The position numbers were made by a program, and so were the translations under genes. From NCBI GenBank assembly GCA_000697055.1, contig JNDT01000535.1, positions 1 through 38,966 of the forward strand: DNA of 38,966 nucleotides. Reading direction: 5' to 3'. Every line of letters begins with the position of its first letter. Position 1 is the first letter of the stretch. The stretch comes from Saksenaea vasiformis B4078 (Eukaryota > Mucoromycota > Mucoromycetes > Mucorales > Saksenaeaceae). The notes under the pieces are model-generated. The model searched no databases and was not told the origin of the DNA. It saw only the letters and a list, made by a program, of their open reading frames with translations. Below, piece after piece: positions 1 to 11,621 of this stretch.

Positions 1-593
1 ATACTAAGTATTTATCAGGTTATCATTGGTCCATCAGCAGTGTATTTTTCTCACAGAGAAAACGCATAAAATATTATAAAAAGAGGAGTAAATTAATTTG
101 TAGAAACCAGGCGATTCTCGCGAATCTGTCACTGGCTCTTTTGAACCATTCTTATTCCTTGTTTTATTTTATTCTTCTTGTGTATAGTACCTTATCTCAG
201 CTCTAAGATACGTCATTACGTAGAAACCACAAAATGCGTGGGAGTGATAGCGCTGGCAGCTGTAGCATCGAATTACCGTACCATTGGCTTTGTTGCAAGT
301 AAATTTGTACCAGCTTCTAGCGTTTACAATTCTATGAATCTTTGTGTCTCTTTCTTCCCTAACGTATTTGACAAGGCTTTGCCACAGATTAAACGACTTT
401 CGCAGATGCGGTGCAGTGTTAAGTTCGGCAGGTATCATATGTTGCATGTTCAAACCAGGTCAATCCGTGCCAGCACTGAAATCTCGTCTTTCCGGACAAG
501 GTGTACACGCAGTTTGGATGCTCCGGAATTCTTTGTCTTTTCCTGTTGAATGTGAACCCATAATCTGTAAGCTATATTTCTTATTCTGGAATC
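1..593. other. left-edge region without a convincing gene
   Basis: Open frames exist on both strands (about 178-549 plus, 169-453 minus), but neither shows a recognisable domain, a signal peptide or clear splice partners. The minus-strand frame is slightly more protein-like, with several Cys and His residues. I cannot decide whether this is the end of a gene lying left of the window or noncoding DNA. Confidence 0.3.
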
Positions 594-842
594 CTAGATT
601 CTCTGCGTAGGCTGTTTCTGTTCTGTTGTTAGTGAGGCTACCTGTATGTTGGCCATATCACTACCCGGAGAAGATATCGTTCGACAGATCTTTGACGCAT
701 TCCTAATATCGGGTGCTGTCATATGTCTCCGCCGATAAAAGCGTCGAATTTGCAGGATCACACACATAAACACAAGAAAATAAAATATAAGTAAAATAAA
801 CAGCCACATCAAGGCCCAAACATTCGAGATTGTTAGTAGCAC
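594..842 (-). CDS. possible single-pass membrane protein fragment
   Basis: This minus-strand frame of about 82 residues has one strongly hydrophobic stretch near residues 8-28 (segment ALMWLFILLIFYFLVFMCV), followed at once by a basic cluster (RRFYRRRH) and then a Ser/Thr-rich tail. That is the layout of a membrane anchor with a positively charged cytosolic flank. No family is recognised. The ATG at 842 may be internal: the frame stays open a little further upstream, and an unseen upstream exon would be needed for a full protein. AT-rich noncoding DNA can give hydrophobic frames by chance, so this is only a candidate. Confidence 0.2.
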   Translation of the reverse strand: MLLTISNVWALMWLFILLIFYFLVFMCVILQIRRFYRRRHMTAPDIRNASKICRTISSPGSDMANIQVASLTTEQKQPTQRI

Positions 843-1714
843 TACTAGTTTTTACGTTACACGGCTTATGTTGGAAAGCATGTGACATCTTGATGTTGAT
901 AGACCTTACCGGCGTTCATATTTAACACAGTGTATATGAAAAAAAGTAATATTCAATATACTTTAGTTGCTCGTACCAGTTTCTACAACATATGGAAGAG
1001 TAGACATCTCATGATTTTGTGATAGCTGGTGTTGAATGTCTCCACGTTTCGGAATCATGTAAAAGGAAAGTAATGCATTGGTATCACGGTTGATGTCGGT
1101 ATTTGCGACATTTACGACTACAGACTTGAAAATAATAGATGAAACGTCGGTTCAAGTCGTAGGGGTTGGCGTTGATGGTGTCAATGTTTCAGAAGTGCTT
1201 TGGCATCGGCATAAATATAATCATCCTTCGTGCAACATAATTGGTATAAAAGTGGGTAACGTCTGATATCTGTGCAAACATTCGTCAACAATTTTCGTGT
1301 TTCGGAGGTGATGGGAAAAAAAATGTGTGTTTGGCGTTGATAGTGTTTCTGGTGCTGTTGACATTCCTTTTGCGGGATTTATCAAGAAGTGTAAAGTTTG
1401 AATGCTGCCTTGGCGTTAGTGTGGGAAGGCCAGGTGACGCGGATCTTGATGCTTTAAGAGATATGCTCCTGCTACTCCTTCTGCGACTCGCTAAGTAGGG
1501 GATACACGCCTTAAAGGTTCTAGTTGCATTACACTTAATGTGAATACTGCGCATAACAAAGATGATTATCTATTAGAGGTCGGATCGCATAGACCTGAAT
1601 GAATCCCAAATGAGTTACTTTTTTCTTCCATTCAGTAAGCCAAAAATAATGCATATGGGAAATATCAACATACTCTAAACAACATCGGTTGCCGGAAGTC
1701 CAATCTTGAAAATC

Positions 1715-1721
1715 TATATAA
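1715..1721 (+). promoter_or_regulatory. TATA-like element
   Basis: TATATAA lies about 46 bases upstream of the ATG at 1767 of the secreted cysteine-rich protein gene, a reasonable place for a fungal core promoter. It is assigned only from motif and position. Confidence 0.4.
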
Positions 1722-1766
1722 TCAGTATTGGACACAGCGTTTTGACAACATCAAGTTTTCTGTACT

Positions 1767-2518
1767 ATGCGGTTCGGAGTTATTCTCTTACCAGTGGCCT
1801 TGAGCTTTGCTGTCCAAGCGGAAGCTTTCAACTTGGAAAGAATGTTCGATACCGTAGATGGAGTCGCCATCATCCTTAATGACTTGGTCAATGTTATGTC
1901 TACTGGAGACATTGCCAACGATGGAGCTGCCATGTGTCCGCCATCAGAATTCATGAATAAGTTTGTCGCAGCTAACGCTTTATGCCAGCAGAAAGACACG
2001 AGAGCTGACTCAAATTGTCAATTGTTTGGTTCTGAATGTGTTGCTATTCCCGGCAAGTGGGGATGTGGAACGATTCCATATACCGAGAAAAGAGGATGCT
2101 TATTTAGGCCTGCGTTGAGATCTCCGTTGGGACCTTCAGATGAATTGGAAGTTGTCTTCGACGATGAAGTCCAGTACCCTCTTGGCCAGCATTTCTTTGG
2201 GCAAAGTGGTATGAATGAGCTTTTTGGTAAGAACTAGCAAACATGACTCGATGTAATAACATTCGAACACTGTACACTGTACACTCGGCAGATCCCGAGA
2301 TTCAGACCTCATTGGACGCTATTTTGAAGATATTGGCAAAAGCAGGATTCCGATATCCCATTGGACAGCGCGTATGCCAGGCTTGCAAAGGTAGCTGCAA
2401 CGGACTCTTTTCAGGCTCGGATCGAAACAAGTGCAAATATGACGCTTGCGTCAAAGCTTTGGGCGGTTATAGGGGTAGCGATCCCACCCCATCGTGTACT
2501 CGCATCCCGCTACCTTAA
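1767..2518 (+). CDS. secreted 12-cysteine protein, family unknown (two exons)
   Basis: The gene begins with a clear signal peptide: MRF, a hydrophobic core (GVILLPVALSFAV), then an Ala-rich cleavage region near residue 20. Exon 1 is 1767-2226. A 65-nt intron (2227-2291, GTAAGA to CGGCAG) joins it in frame to 2292-2518, giving 228 residues. Without splicing the first frame stops at 2237. The mature part has twelve cysteines, six per exon, spaced as if forming disulphides; the second half contains a C-x2-C-x3-C cluster (VCQACKGSC). I do not recognise the family. Length, secretion signal and cysteine content resemble small secreted or effector-like fungal proteins, but no function can be claimed. 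A TATA-like element sits about 46 bases upstream. Confidence 0.75.
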
Positions 2519-3197
2519 GTATGACTCTAAAACTGGATCAATATAAGGGCTAAATGTTATTAATAGGCCTTGAATACAATTGCCTTGTAATGTCCTTGTC
2601 GTACCATCGTCTAAGAAAAATATGCCACATACTCTATCAATGTATCAAAGATATGATTATTTAATAAACTGCGCGTATGCGACAAGTTTCTGCTAGTATT
2701 ACAACCTTACACAGCTTTTTATCCTTTGTACCTCACTTATAGCCCTGACATCGTCTTTAACACCATTTATAGAACGGAAGTCCCTATTATCCTATTCATA
2801 ATGCAGACCGGCATAGCCGCTGGAGCGCAACAATGCTTGATGAGTCTGGAATACTTTTGAGTTCCAGCCGACCTCGACTTGCTTGATTCTTCCGGAAGAT
2901 CGTATTGTTCCGTGCGATATTCGCAAGATAGAATGATTGGGAAAGCAAGCACAGCGAGACTCAACCCACTTTATTATTGGTGAAGCGGCAAAAGATACTG
3001 CCAGAGACACCCTGACTATATTTATGAAATGCTCCAGCTATGCATTATTTTGAGTTGATTCCGAATAAATATCGCAGAGCTTTTGCGCGAAGCAGCGAAT
3101 TTTCGTATAAGCCCAAAGTGTACTGAACTGGCTCTTTGGGATGGATTTTTCAATCCCCAGTTCAGTTAGTGCCTAGTACGAGGATGAGGTAGGACGG
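2519..3197. other. intergenic, contains a hairpin at its right end
   Basis: This is the 3' flank of the secreted-protein gene. Minus-strand frames at 2767-3010 overlap each other and look like chance openings. The only structure I see is the inverted repeat at 3122-3166, listed separately. Confidence 0.4.
3122..3166. repeat. inverted repeat / hairpin
   Basis: ACTGAACTGG at 3122-3131 is perfectly complementary to CCAGTTCAGT at 3157-3166. Inside, GGGAT (3138-3142) pairs with ATCCC (3153-3157, sharing one base with the outer arm). The result is a bulged stem with a loop of about 10 bases. It lies between genes and is not at an obvious element end. Confidence 0.6.
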
Positions 3198-3428
3198 GTG
3201 AATTGGTATTTACCGCTGAGATCTTTTATGTGCCAGACATGTTTTTCTCCTCCAGAGAACCATTGTAGACCCAACATACACACTAAGGAATGTCATGTCG
3301 CTTCTGAAGTTAGCAACTGTATAATAACACTGGTTACTAGCTCAGGAGAATTGCCTTTCGCTTTGCAAACCGGTGCCTGCGTAACTACAGCAGAAGACTA
3401 CTTATGCAAATGCACGGATATCAGATAG
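3198..3428 (+). CDS. hypothetical short Cys-rich ORF
   Basis: The frame encodes 76 residues with eight cysteines, ending in a stretch (TTAEDYLCKCTDIR) that looks protein-like. No signal peptide is visible at the ATG. If real, it could be an exon of a larger gene spanning 3198-4619, but no convincing splice chain was found. Confidence is low because the region has many chance ORFs. Confidence 0.2.
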   Translation: MNWYLPLRSFMCQTCFSPPENHCRPNIHTKECHVASEVSNCIITLVTSSGELPFALQTGACVTTAEDYLCKCTDIR

Positions 3429-4031
3429 GAGCGGTATCAGGGAGCAAATATCATTAGCTCGAAGAGCATCCATCACCTCTCGTTTCCTATTTTTGAATAA
3501 TGGATCAAACTTGTACTATGCACTCAGGATGAGAGACGATGCATGCTGGAAATTCTAAACTAGCGTTTCGGAACTTAAAAGGTCAGTAACAAATCACAGA
3601 AAGCTGTGAACGTATCGCAATAAGAAACAACGCCGCTTAGTCCGGTCTATAAACAAGACATCGACGTACAAGATTACGATACGTATTATTTAGCGGTTAT
3701 TGTTTATCAAACTTCGGAAGTGAATCTTTTACGTTCTGATAGAAAAGAGATAAGGTTAGGGTCCATACTCCTAATCTTAATACGTTGGGGACGGATAACG
3801 CTGCCAAGACATCGCCAAATGCACAACCTACGGCGAGGGAGATCAATTCTAGACAGCATGCACCAGCGCGTGCAGGACATATGCAGAGCACCATAAATAT
3901 CGTACACTGCATGAGTTCTCCCATTATTGGTGACTGACGACGCCGAAATGATAGAATTAACTCCTTTCAATAAGACTAGATGGAAACAGAACCCAACATA
4001 AATCGTTGGAGATACCGAGAGAAACAGTAGG

Positions 4032-4301
4032 ATGTCCAACAATGACAGCGTTCCGGGCCGGACAGACTCTAGAACCATCACTGTACACATGCATAGTCTA
4101 GACATCAGCCATGAAAGTTCCAAGAAACAACGCTGTAAAATAGGGTCCATCGATGAGTTAGAGTTGTTGGGATCCGCAACATACGACTCGTACCCCTACG
4201 TGCATGTGAGCTATTTCGGCAACTTTGACGGTACACAGCCTTACATCGTTATGCACGGACCCTGTTACAACGTTTTTCCGGACTGCTGCGTTCTTATGTA
4301 G
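4032..4301 (+). CDS. hypothetical ORF, lineage-specific
   Basis: The frame encodes 89 residues. The C-terminal half, rich in Tyr, Gly and Cys (YPYVHVSYFGNFDG, then HGPCYNV and CC), reads more like real protein than the antisense frame across the same DNA. No domain, signal peptide or membrane helix is recognised. The next plus-strand frame (4362-4619) may belong to the same locus, but I could not find splice sites that join them. Confidence 0.25.
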   Translation: MSNNDSVPGRTDSRTITVHMHSLDISHESSKKQRCKIGSIDELELLGSATYDSYPYVHVSYFGNFDGTQPYIVMHGPCYNVFPDCCVLM

Positions 4302-4361
4302 TAACAACTAGCTGTCACTAAGTGATTCTAATCTCCTAAGGAAAAGGAGCTTGTTGATAAT

Positions 4362-4619
4362 GTGTTATATCATCTCGTAGAGGATCCTGAAAGAGCTTCA
4401 TTACATAACGGTCTTTCTAGGATAGGAAATGAGCGTCCATTAACTGCAGACACGATTCAAATACTTGTAATGTTACACAACTTAACTGGGATCTGGTACA
4501 CAGCGATGGTCTTTCACCCGTTGTCCATATATGCATCCGAAAAGAAAAGCGAAAAATGTCGAACGTATGCTGTCAATCCAGCTTATTTGCCTATAGTGAG
4601 TTGCTTCGGAGAGGAGTAG
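4362..4619 (+). CDS. hypothetical ORF, weak
   Basis: The frame encodes 85 residues with no recognised domain. Its composition is ordinary and it lies 60 bases after the 4301 stop. It may be a neighbouring exon or a chance opening; it is listed because this stretch has no better gene. It ends about 220 bases before the converging end of the condensin gene. Confidence 0.15.
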   Translation: MLYHLVEDPERASLHNGLSRIGNERPLTADTIQILVMLHNLTGIWYTAMVFHPLSIYASEKKSEKCRTYAVNPAYLPIVSCFGEE

Positions 4620-4839
4620 CCGATAACTGCCCGAATCCACTCTCAATCATTCGCGTACCACTTCCTGCCGACATGGATGTAACGGCGTAGAGATAAGAAA
4701 CAAAAGACCAGGTAAGCCTAATGGCGCGATTACACTAAGTTAAACACGACTTATTCAATCTAACCCTGTAAACCCAGTTATATACGATGGGCATAATGAT
4801 ATCTCTTACAAGCAACGGTATTTTATTGAGCACTATCAT

Positions 4840-7800
4840 CTATTCTTCTTCAGATGGGTCAACTTCCGCGCCTGTCATAGGTCTGTCACCTTGTTCGTTT
4901 ACGCTATTGCTTGGTCCTTCCCCATGGTTGTCGTCGGGTTCATCTTCATCTTCATCACCGTTATTATCGTCCGCTTCATCGTTATCATCATCATCGAATA
5001 CGTCTTCCATAGCGTCATCTCCATCTTCTTCTTCCTCTTCTTCCTCCTCTTCCACTGCTCGTCGCCGCTTCCTCGTTTTAGCATTCTCCGACGCAGGTTT
5101 CTTTTCTTGCTTTGTTGTAGTTCGTCCTAAAGTAGCGGTTTGTTTGTCAATGATTTGTTTTCTTTTGTCTGTGTGTACCCTTTTTAGGCTTCGCTCCTGT
5201 TTTTGGTTCATCTTTTGTCACTATGCCATGTTTTTGAACCTTGTGTTCTAATTCGTCGATAGCATTCTTAAGCTCTTGTTTTGGTTGCTTTTGGCTACGT
5301 CCCTAACCATACTGTAAGCTTTTCTCATTTCTACAACGCGGAGCATACTTTAGCAATAATTTCCAAAAAGCTCTTATGAACAGCCTCCTCCTGCAGCTTG
5401 TCTTGATATGTTGGGGAGCATTCCAGTAGTTTTCGGAAGCTGCGTTCCGATTTGAATGGTAAAAGAGAAAGGCAAAACGCGATATCACGCCAGATACGCG
5501 TCTCTTCCGTATTCTGGAATCGCTGACAAAGTTTATCGATGACATTTTCAGCTTGTTTTTCCTACAAATCGTAAATTAATATCAAAGCTTCTCGGGACGG
5601 TAAGGCAAACCTTCTCTGCGAAATCAAACGAAAAAATAAATTTCATGATCCGACGGAAAGTCTCTTCCTCTACCCTCGGTTGGTGATTTGTCAAATTACT
5701 GATGATATCAGGAAGATTGTTGTAAATCGCATTATCCTTTGTTGCAAGCTCTGTAAAGAACAGTTTGGCTAGGTCCGCGATACGCTGATCTGAGTCCTCC
5801 AAACATTTTGCCATTTCGCTGATCTGTCCCTTCACCTTGACCATGCCGTTCAGAATCAAATGAGTAAGCACCATGACCGCGTTTTTCTTTACAATATTGT
5901 CTTCGTCTGAAAGTCGATTGTAAAGAAATGAAATATTTTCGTCGATAAGCGTGTTAAAGCATACAGCCATATCGCCGAGAGCAATGACAATGTTACTTCG
6001 GATGGTCGGATCTTTGGATTTTTCCAGGATAGTGAAGAGAAGTTGTAGATGTTTCTCGCAGTAATCCGAGCTCACACACATAAATTTGGCCAGAGCCAAC
6101 GTTGCTGTGATTTGCAGTGTACGGTCCTAGGCTGTTGTTTAAAAACATATCCATTCAATCGTGCCACCTACCGTATAGATTCGGTTACGTGAACACACTT
6201 CCGTCAGTAAGGGACCAAATCGAGCGAGTAAAGAGTTTGGTCCGAATAAAATCTCTCTCTCGCGAATATGTGTCATTGCATCGCCAATATCATCTTCAGC
6301 CGTGCCTCCAACTTGTTCCAATTCTTCTTCAGCAGATGTATTCGCTTTCTTGTCCTCAGCTAAAACAAAGGTATGAACTTAACGACCCTGTGGCGTATGG
6401 CGTGCTTTACCTTCACTCTTTGCCTTTTTTCGCTTCCATGCAGCCTCTATAATTTCCAGATGAACAAGCTGTTTCAGCGCCACATGACCCACGATGAAAA
6501 GCAGTTGGCTCAGTTCTGACGAACTTTGATGAAGTGGTTGTTGGGGTAATGGCAGCACTTGCTGTGATATGCTGACATCGTAATCGACATCCATTGATTC
6601 ACCAGGAAGGTAGCTGTCTGCTGGTGGTTCCTGTTTGCCTTGACCGAACACTTTCATGGTCTTTGTCTTAATAATTTCGGCACAAAGTATGTCCGGATGT
6701 TCCCCCAACAAATAGATAGCATTAATAGCCTGCTCTGTCATGCTATACCACTCGGTTGAATCACTTGGGGTTTCCACAATATCTCTGAGTCTTGTGAACA
6801 TGGGATGGTTCATCGAAAACCGGAAACCCTCATACACGCCACGACCTATTTTTACCGCTTGTGAACAACTCATTCTCCTAACCGCTTTCTAGGTTACCCT
6901 TCTCTGTCTTTGTGCCACTGAGTCTTTGGAGAGCAATGTTTGTGTACCTCGCCAAGATTAAATCTGCCTATTCAGAATATGTTACAGTTAGACCTTCCCC
7001 TACCTTGTTTTTTAATTCTTTGTTTCACTAACCTTCCCCAGGGGTCCTAAACCAATGCGCAGCAGTAGATCAATTTTCTCGGAAATAATCTCAGTTTTGG
7101 CCTTGCCCAGCATGCCTAGAATGATAATTGCACCACGTCGTTGTGCTTTGGAAATATTCGCTCGAGAAAATCCTGCGCAGATGAGATAAATTAAAAGTGA
7201 AGCATTGATGTTCCTCATATGTACCATAAACTTCCCACAATTTTTCAATCACGTCTCCAGAGATATGATCTTCGGCCATCAATGTGCTAAGAAGCTGCTC
7301 CAAGGACGTGAGTTCGGCCAATGTCGTATTGAAAGTCAACTCTATCAAGTTCTTGGCGATGTTGTTGATATTATTGCGTCTTGACAATTTTGCGTCCATT
7401 TCAATGTAGAGGTTGCGATAGCATTCCAGCAATTTCACTTTGACACCTTTGCCTTCATCACTCGTGTCCTTGGTCCATATCAGATGTAGCATTTTTTTAA
7501 TGCCCTCCTATATCCCAGTTCAATGCCGAGTCTTCCTACGCCAAGACTTACATATGCTTCTTTGACTTTGTAATTATAGGCCACAACCAGGAAATCCATC
7601 GCCTCAAGTACCTCCGCTTTTGATTTGGACGAAAGTAACTGAGAAATAATTGTGATACTTTTCTGTATTTGCTGAATAAATCGGATTGCATCCGTATGAA
7701 ATGTCTTCATTAGACTAAGTTGCTGCATCTTCTCCGCGGAAACAACGGTGGGAGCTACTTTATTAGTCTCTTGACTTTCAGCATCAGGTGCTCGCTCAGC

Positions 7801-9746
7801 CTGCACGTCTCCATTCCCTGCATCTTGCATTTCCACATCACCATCCGGTTGCTCCGTATTTGATGATGATGACGATGATTCGGCAGTTGCAGCGAGTGGT
7901 ATCGCATCTTCTGTCGTTACATTCTGCGGATATACGATAAGCCTTTATGTAAAGTGCGTACCATCAGCATCTTACATCAATCTCATGCGTTAATTTATCC
8001 AGCCGCTTTGTCCAATCTTCCATGTCTAGTTCACCTCCGTACATGCTGTACGGATGGGTAGATATCAACTTGGTAAGGACGCGGATAGCAAACTTCCGCA
8101 CTGAACTGCTTTTATCCTGCAAATGGCGAATAGCAAGCACACCCAACGCATGACGTCGCTTTGGAAATTTTGCGCGTAGACTAAGTTCCAATCCGTCAGT
8201 TCATCCAACCTATGTCCTAACCATACACGTACTCAAGTAATCGGATGTATGTCTGAAAAACTTTGGAACGGACAAAGGAGATAGGATCCAGCATACGTTC
8301 TTCGAGAATATCGAAAAATCGATTGATCTGATCCTTATTTGCTGGTGTATCTTCAGCATGGTTTGTCAGCTCAATAATGAGTAGACCCAGGATTTCGATA
8401 ATAGCAATTCGCATCGCGTAGGACTATACATATTGCCCATCAACTCCAAGAATGCATAATCAACTCCGTTACCTCGCTATCCAACTGACGGATCAGTAAG
8501 CCAAGATTTTTTAGTATCGATTTTGGTGATAATTCTGTCAATTTCAGTAGGAAAATGCCAAAGGTCTTTGCATTAGGCGTGTCTTTCAGCTCCTTGACCG
8601 TGGTATCCTTGAATTCCTTGTTGCTGGTTTCGCGCAGGATTTCATCGGCCAGTTGTGTGTGATCCAGTTTATCTACCATGTAGTGAAGTAACTCGGCCAT
8701 TGGCTCAGCCGAATGCTCCCAGTACTGAAGATTTTGCATAATCGTCATCTGTGATGCTTTTCCATCCGTGTAAGTCGTAGAAACAGTGCAGCATGCGAAA
8801 AACAAACCTAAGAGTTGGTCATAGTGTTTAACACATAGACCCAGAACCTTGAATACTTTTGGCTTAACCATTGCCGATTTTGCACTGACAGAGTTTTCGA
8901 ATATTTGAAACGCTGGTTTTGTGAACAAACTGCAATAGGTCAGCCTCTTCCAAACAAGTTCAAAATTCTCTTACCTGATAAATGTATTGCGCTCAGGTGT
9001 TAATGGCCAAATCTTTGTCAATTTCAATTCAAGTAAGCAACCAATCAGCTCAAATGCTTTTGTCTTCTGTGTAGTCCAGTCCCATCCGCCTTCATCATCT
9101 GTTCGAGATTTCCCTTTCTACGGCATGTCAATCGATCGTACAGATAACAGCGTTTCCGAACCTTTGTCTTTGTGGTGACAGATGTTGCTTTCTGTTCGAC
9201 AGCAAGCAAGAGCCAATGAATAAGGAAGCCATAATGCTCCAGATACACACGATGTTCTGCAAAGGTCTCCTTTTCGTCGTTTGCCAGGCTATCTGAGGTC
9301 TCTCTAATTTCAGTTCGGAATGCTAAACGGCAAGGGGTGAGCATAGATTCTTTTTCGTCTTCTTCTTCTCGAAAGTCTACCAGATAAAATAATGTCCAAA
9401 AGCCTTGCGGAGAGACGTTGGTTCACGTATTGAAAGTTCCTGCAGGCAGATCACGTCAACACGTGCGATTACAATAGGGGCATTTACTTTAAGAAGCTGC
9501 GGATCTTGTCAAATGCAAGAGGATCGGTGATGGCATCGGATGAAACTTCGATTTTATCTGTAATATCTGTACATGCTATGAAAAAGGCTGTATCGACATT
9601 GCGTAGAAAAAGGTACCGTTGAGATATCGGGATAGATCATTGCTGCTCTTATCCCGAATGGCTACTTCATTAGCGATGACATAGTTGTCGCCTGAGTCCT
9701 CCTGAAGTTTTAGAAGTTCATCGTGAAGTACAAAAGGATCATTCAT
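4840..9746 (-). CDS. CND1: condensin complex subunit 1 (Cnd1/Ycs4/NCAPD2)
   Basis: This is a non-SMC HEAT-repeat subunit of condensin, which compacts mitotic chromosomes. The start ATG at 9746 opens an N-terminal Cnd1 domain (MNDPFVLHDELLKLQ). Conserved segments follow in order: LIHWLLLAVEQ, GGWDWTTQKTKAFELIG, SYAMRIAIIEILG, LRAKFPKRRHALGVLAIRHL, the C-terminal Cnd1 core (ATLALAKFMCVSSDYC, IVIALGDMAVCFN, RRIMKFIFSF), and a basic then very acidic Glu/Asp tail ending at the TAG at 4840. I infer 18 introns of about 40-80 nt; examples are 9558-9616, 9440-9487, 9323-9380 and 8424-8472. The spliced product is roughly 1,300 residues, normal for the family. Two junctions are weaker: a 44-nt intron with a GTTCGG donor before the WDW motif, and a 40-nt one near 6860-6900. 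It lies tandem to REI1, 215 bases away. Confidence 0.93.
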
Positions 9747-9960
9747 TCCAAAACTGTAAGAAAGGGTGCAAAAAATTGGAGCAGCGCGAAAATAGCTGAG
9801 CGGCGAAGGAAAAATTCAGCGACGCGTTGGTCGCGCGTCCACACACGCGGTCACTTCGGGAGTTGCATAGAACTCTTTCTTAATACGTTTTAACCCAAAA
9901 TCTCCGTAGACGCAATATTTATTTAGATAAATAGCATCTTTAACGCATCTAAACAGACGT

Positions 9961-11428
9961 CTATTTCGGATTTTGGTTACGAGCTCGTCGTGTATTCGTC
10001 AGGTTATGTTTGACAGCCACAGACTGATAAAAGTCTTGTCTTGCCATTGTCTCTCGGATCCCTTCCGCTGTCTGTTCTGCCGATTCATTACTGCATCGAC
10101 CATCCGTAAGCAACAGTCGTCGTTTCTGTTTACGGTTAAGTAAAGGGTTTTCCAGTATTTCTTCTTTCTTGGCTGCCTCATCCGCAGGTGCAGCTTCGAT
10201 CGCCTTGGTTGACGACTATAAATAAATATACATGGTGCTTGTTGGTAGTACATCTTAATAAAAAAAATTGACTGTACCTCTTTTGGCAATCGTTGTCTGA
10301 AGAATTTCAGGTGGTGGCGATGACCTAACCGCACACCATTTTCCAATATGAGCTCAGTACCGTTCACCATCATCCTCTCGGCTTCTTCCTCCAATGGTCC
10401 GAAATCATAAAAGCGTAAAAGTGCTTCTGGATCTTCCGTTTCGTCATATGCCATTTTACAATGCCCTTTGTCAATCTAAAAATTAAAAGGGCGAGTATGA
10501 GTGTACAAAATCCACATGTTAGGCTTGACTTTTTCCAGACCATGTGTGCTCGGACAGCCTCCGCACTTTTCCATTCTTTTCCTCGGCCATTACAGTACAG
10601 ACATGTGTTATCCTCTATTTTCTGGGACAGGTATGCCACGAGTCCTTGCGGATCCGCCAGATATTCGGCATCGGGCAGGAAAAAGCCATGACTATGTGTC
10701 ATGTGGAGTAAACTTGCGTCGAAATTGTCACTGGCGTGTGGACAGAACAAACAGGTGAACGTGTTCGTCGGTTTAGTCAGCTGGGCCGGTTCCCTTGATG
10801 TTGGCAACTCCGCATCCTCTTCATGATCCGAAAATAGATGAACTGCTTGTTTATCGTCTCGAACGCTACTAGCCTTAGTTTCAAACCGGAGTTCAACTTC
10901 TTTGTGTTTCTTGGACTGAACATGATTATTAAATGCGTTTTCGGAGAAATAAGATTTCCTAATAGAGAGCACGTCTATCAATGAGAGCAAACAATAGCTA
11001 TATTGTTTGTCACCTGCAAAGAGTACATTCATAAATTAATCCTGATCGTTCTTCTTCTTCTCTGCCTTTGGCTTGTTGTGCTGTGTACCAAATGTATAAG
11101 TTTGTTTAGGTCTGACCCTTTACTATAGAACACAAAAAAAGAAAAGGCAAGTCGTACCCAGTACTTTTTCAGCAAACTGTTCGGCAGTAATAGGAGCAAG
11201 GTCCACTAGTTTTCGTTTGAGGTTATATTTGTGTAAACTGGAATATATATTTTTTTTTTGCTCCAAGGATGAGTTTCTTGTTTTGATTACTAACAAAGGG
11301 TTTTTTGTCAGGTCTTACTCTGTGCGATAATGGGTGCGTTGTCTGTCCGAAGTAGGAAATGCAATATGACAAGCAAGGCAAGTAAAGAGTGCATTGCGTG
11401 GTTGGTGCGGTATGGAAACAGCAGACAT
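9961..11428 (-). CDS. REI1: cytoplasmic 60S biogenesis factor Rei1 (ZNF622 family)
   Basis: Rei1 works late in cytoplasmic maturation of the 60S ribosomal subunit. Six exons fit exactly: 11319-11428, 11158-11237, 11014-11080, 10541-10958, 10278-10475 and 9961-10215, giving 375 residues (family about 390). The first C2H2-type finger (FTCLACHIAFPTSDRQRTHY) continues across intron 1 into the signature HKYNLKRKL. A second finger (YECTLCRKSYFSENAFNNH) is split across intron 3. Next come CLFCPH with its His pair and the CLYCNGRGKEW finger, then HMIDKGHCKMAYDE and the basic C-terminus with a DFYQSVAVKHNLT segment. The ATG at 11428 gives a short leader before the first finger. It diverges from the hypothetical gene at 11622. 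Confidence 0.94.
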
Positions 11429-11536
11429 GGTCAGGTCCGTTTATGGGGGGAGTTTGCAGTGTTGGGTCGCCTGCGTTCTGCCGAAGCAAAGGGAAGTGAA
11501 GTCGAGTCACATTCGGCGTTTAAAAACGCCAATCCA

Positions 11537-11542
11537 TATAAA
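11537..11542 (+). promoter_or_regulatory. TATA box of the 11622 gene
   Basis: TATAAA lies 80 bases upstream of the ATG at 11622. It is followed by a pyrimidine-rich leader (about 11570-11615), as commonly seen before fungal start codons. This promoter lies between two divergent genes. Confidence 0.45.
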
Positions 11543-11621
11543 GTAAACCGTTTGGAACTCCAGTGGTTCATCTCATTACCCTCTTCTTTCCCCCTTTTCT
11601 TTTACGAACTTATCTCTTCGG

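Noticed and set aside
3707..4150. 147-residue minus-strand ORF
   Set aside because: It is antisense to a more protein-like plus-strand frame, has irregular composition and no domain.
4787..5251. Ser-rich plus-strand ORF of 154 residues
   Set aside because: It is the complement of the Glu/Asp-rich tail of the condensin subunit; its poly-Ser content is a mirror of GAA/GAT codons.
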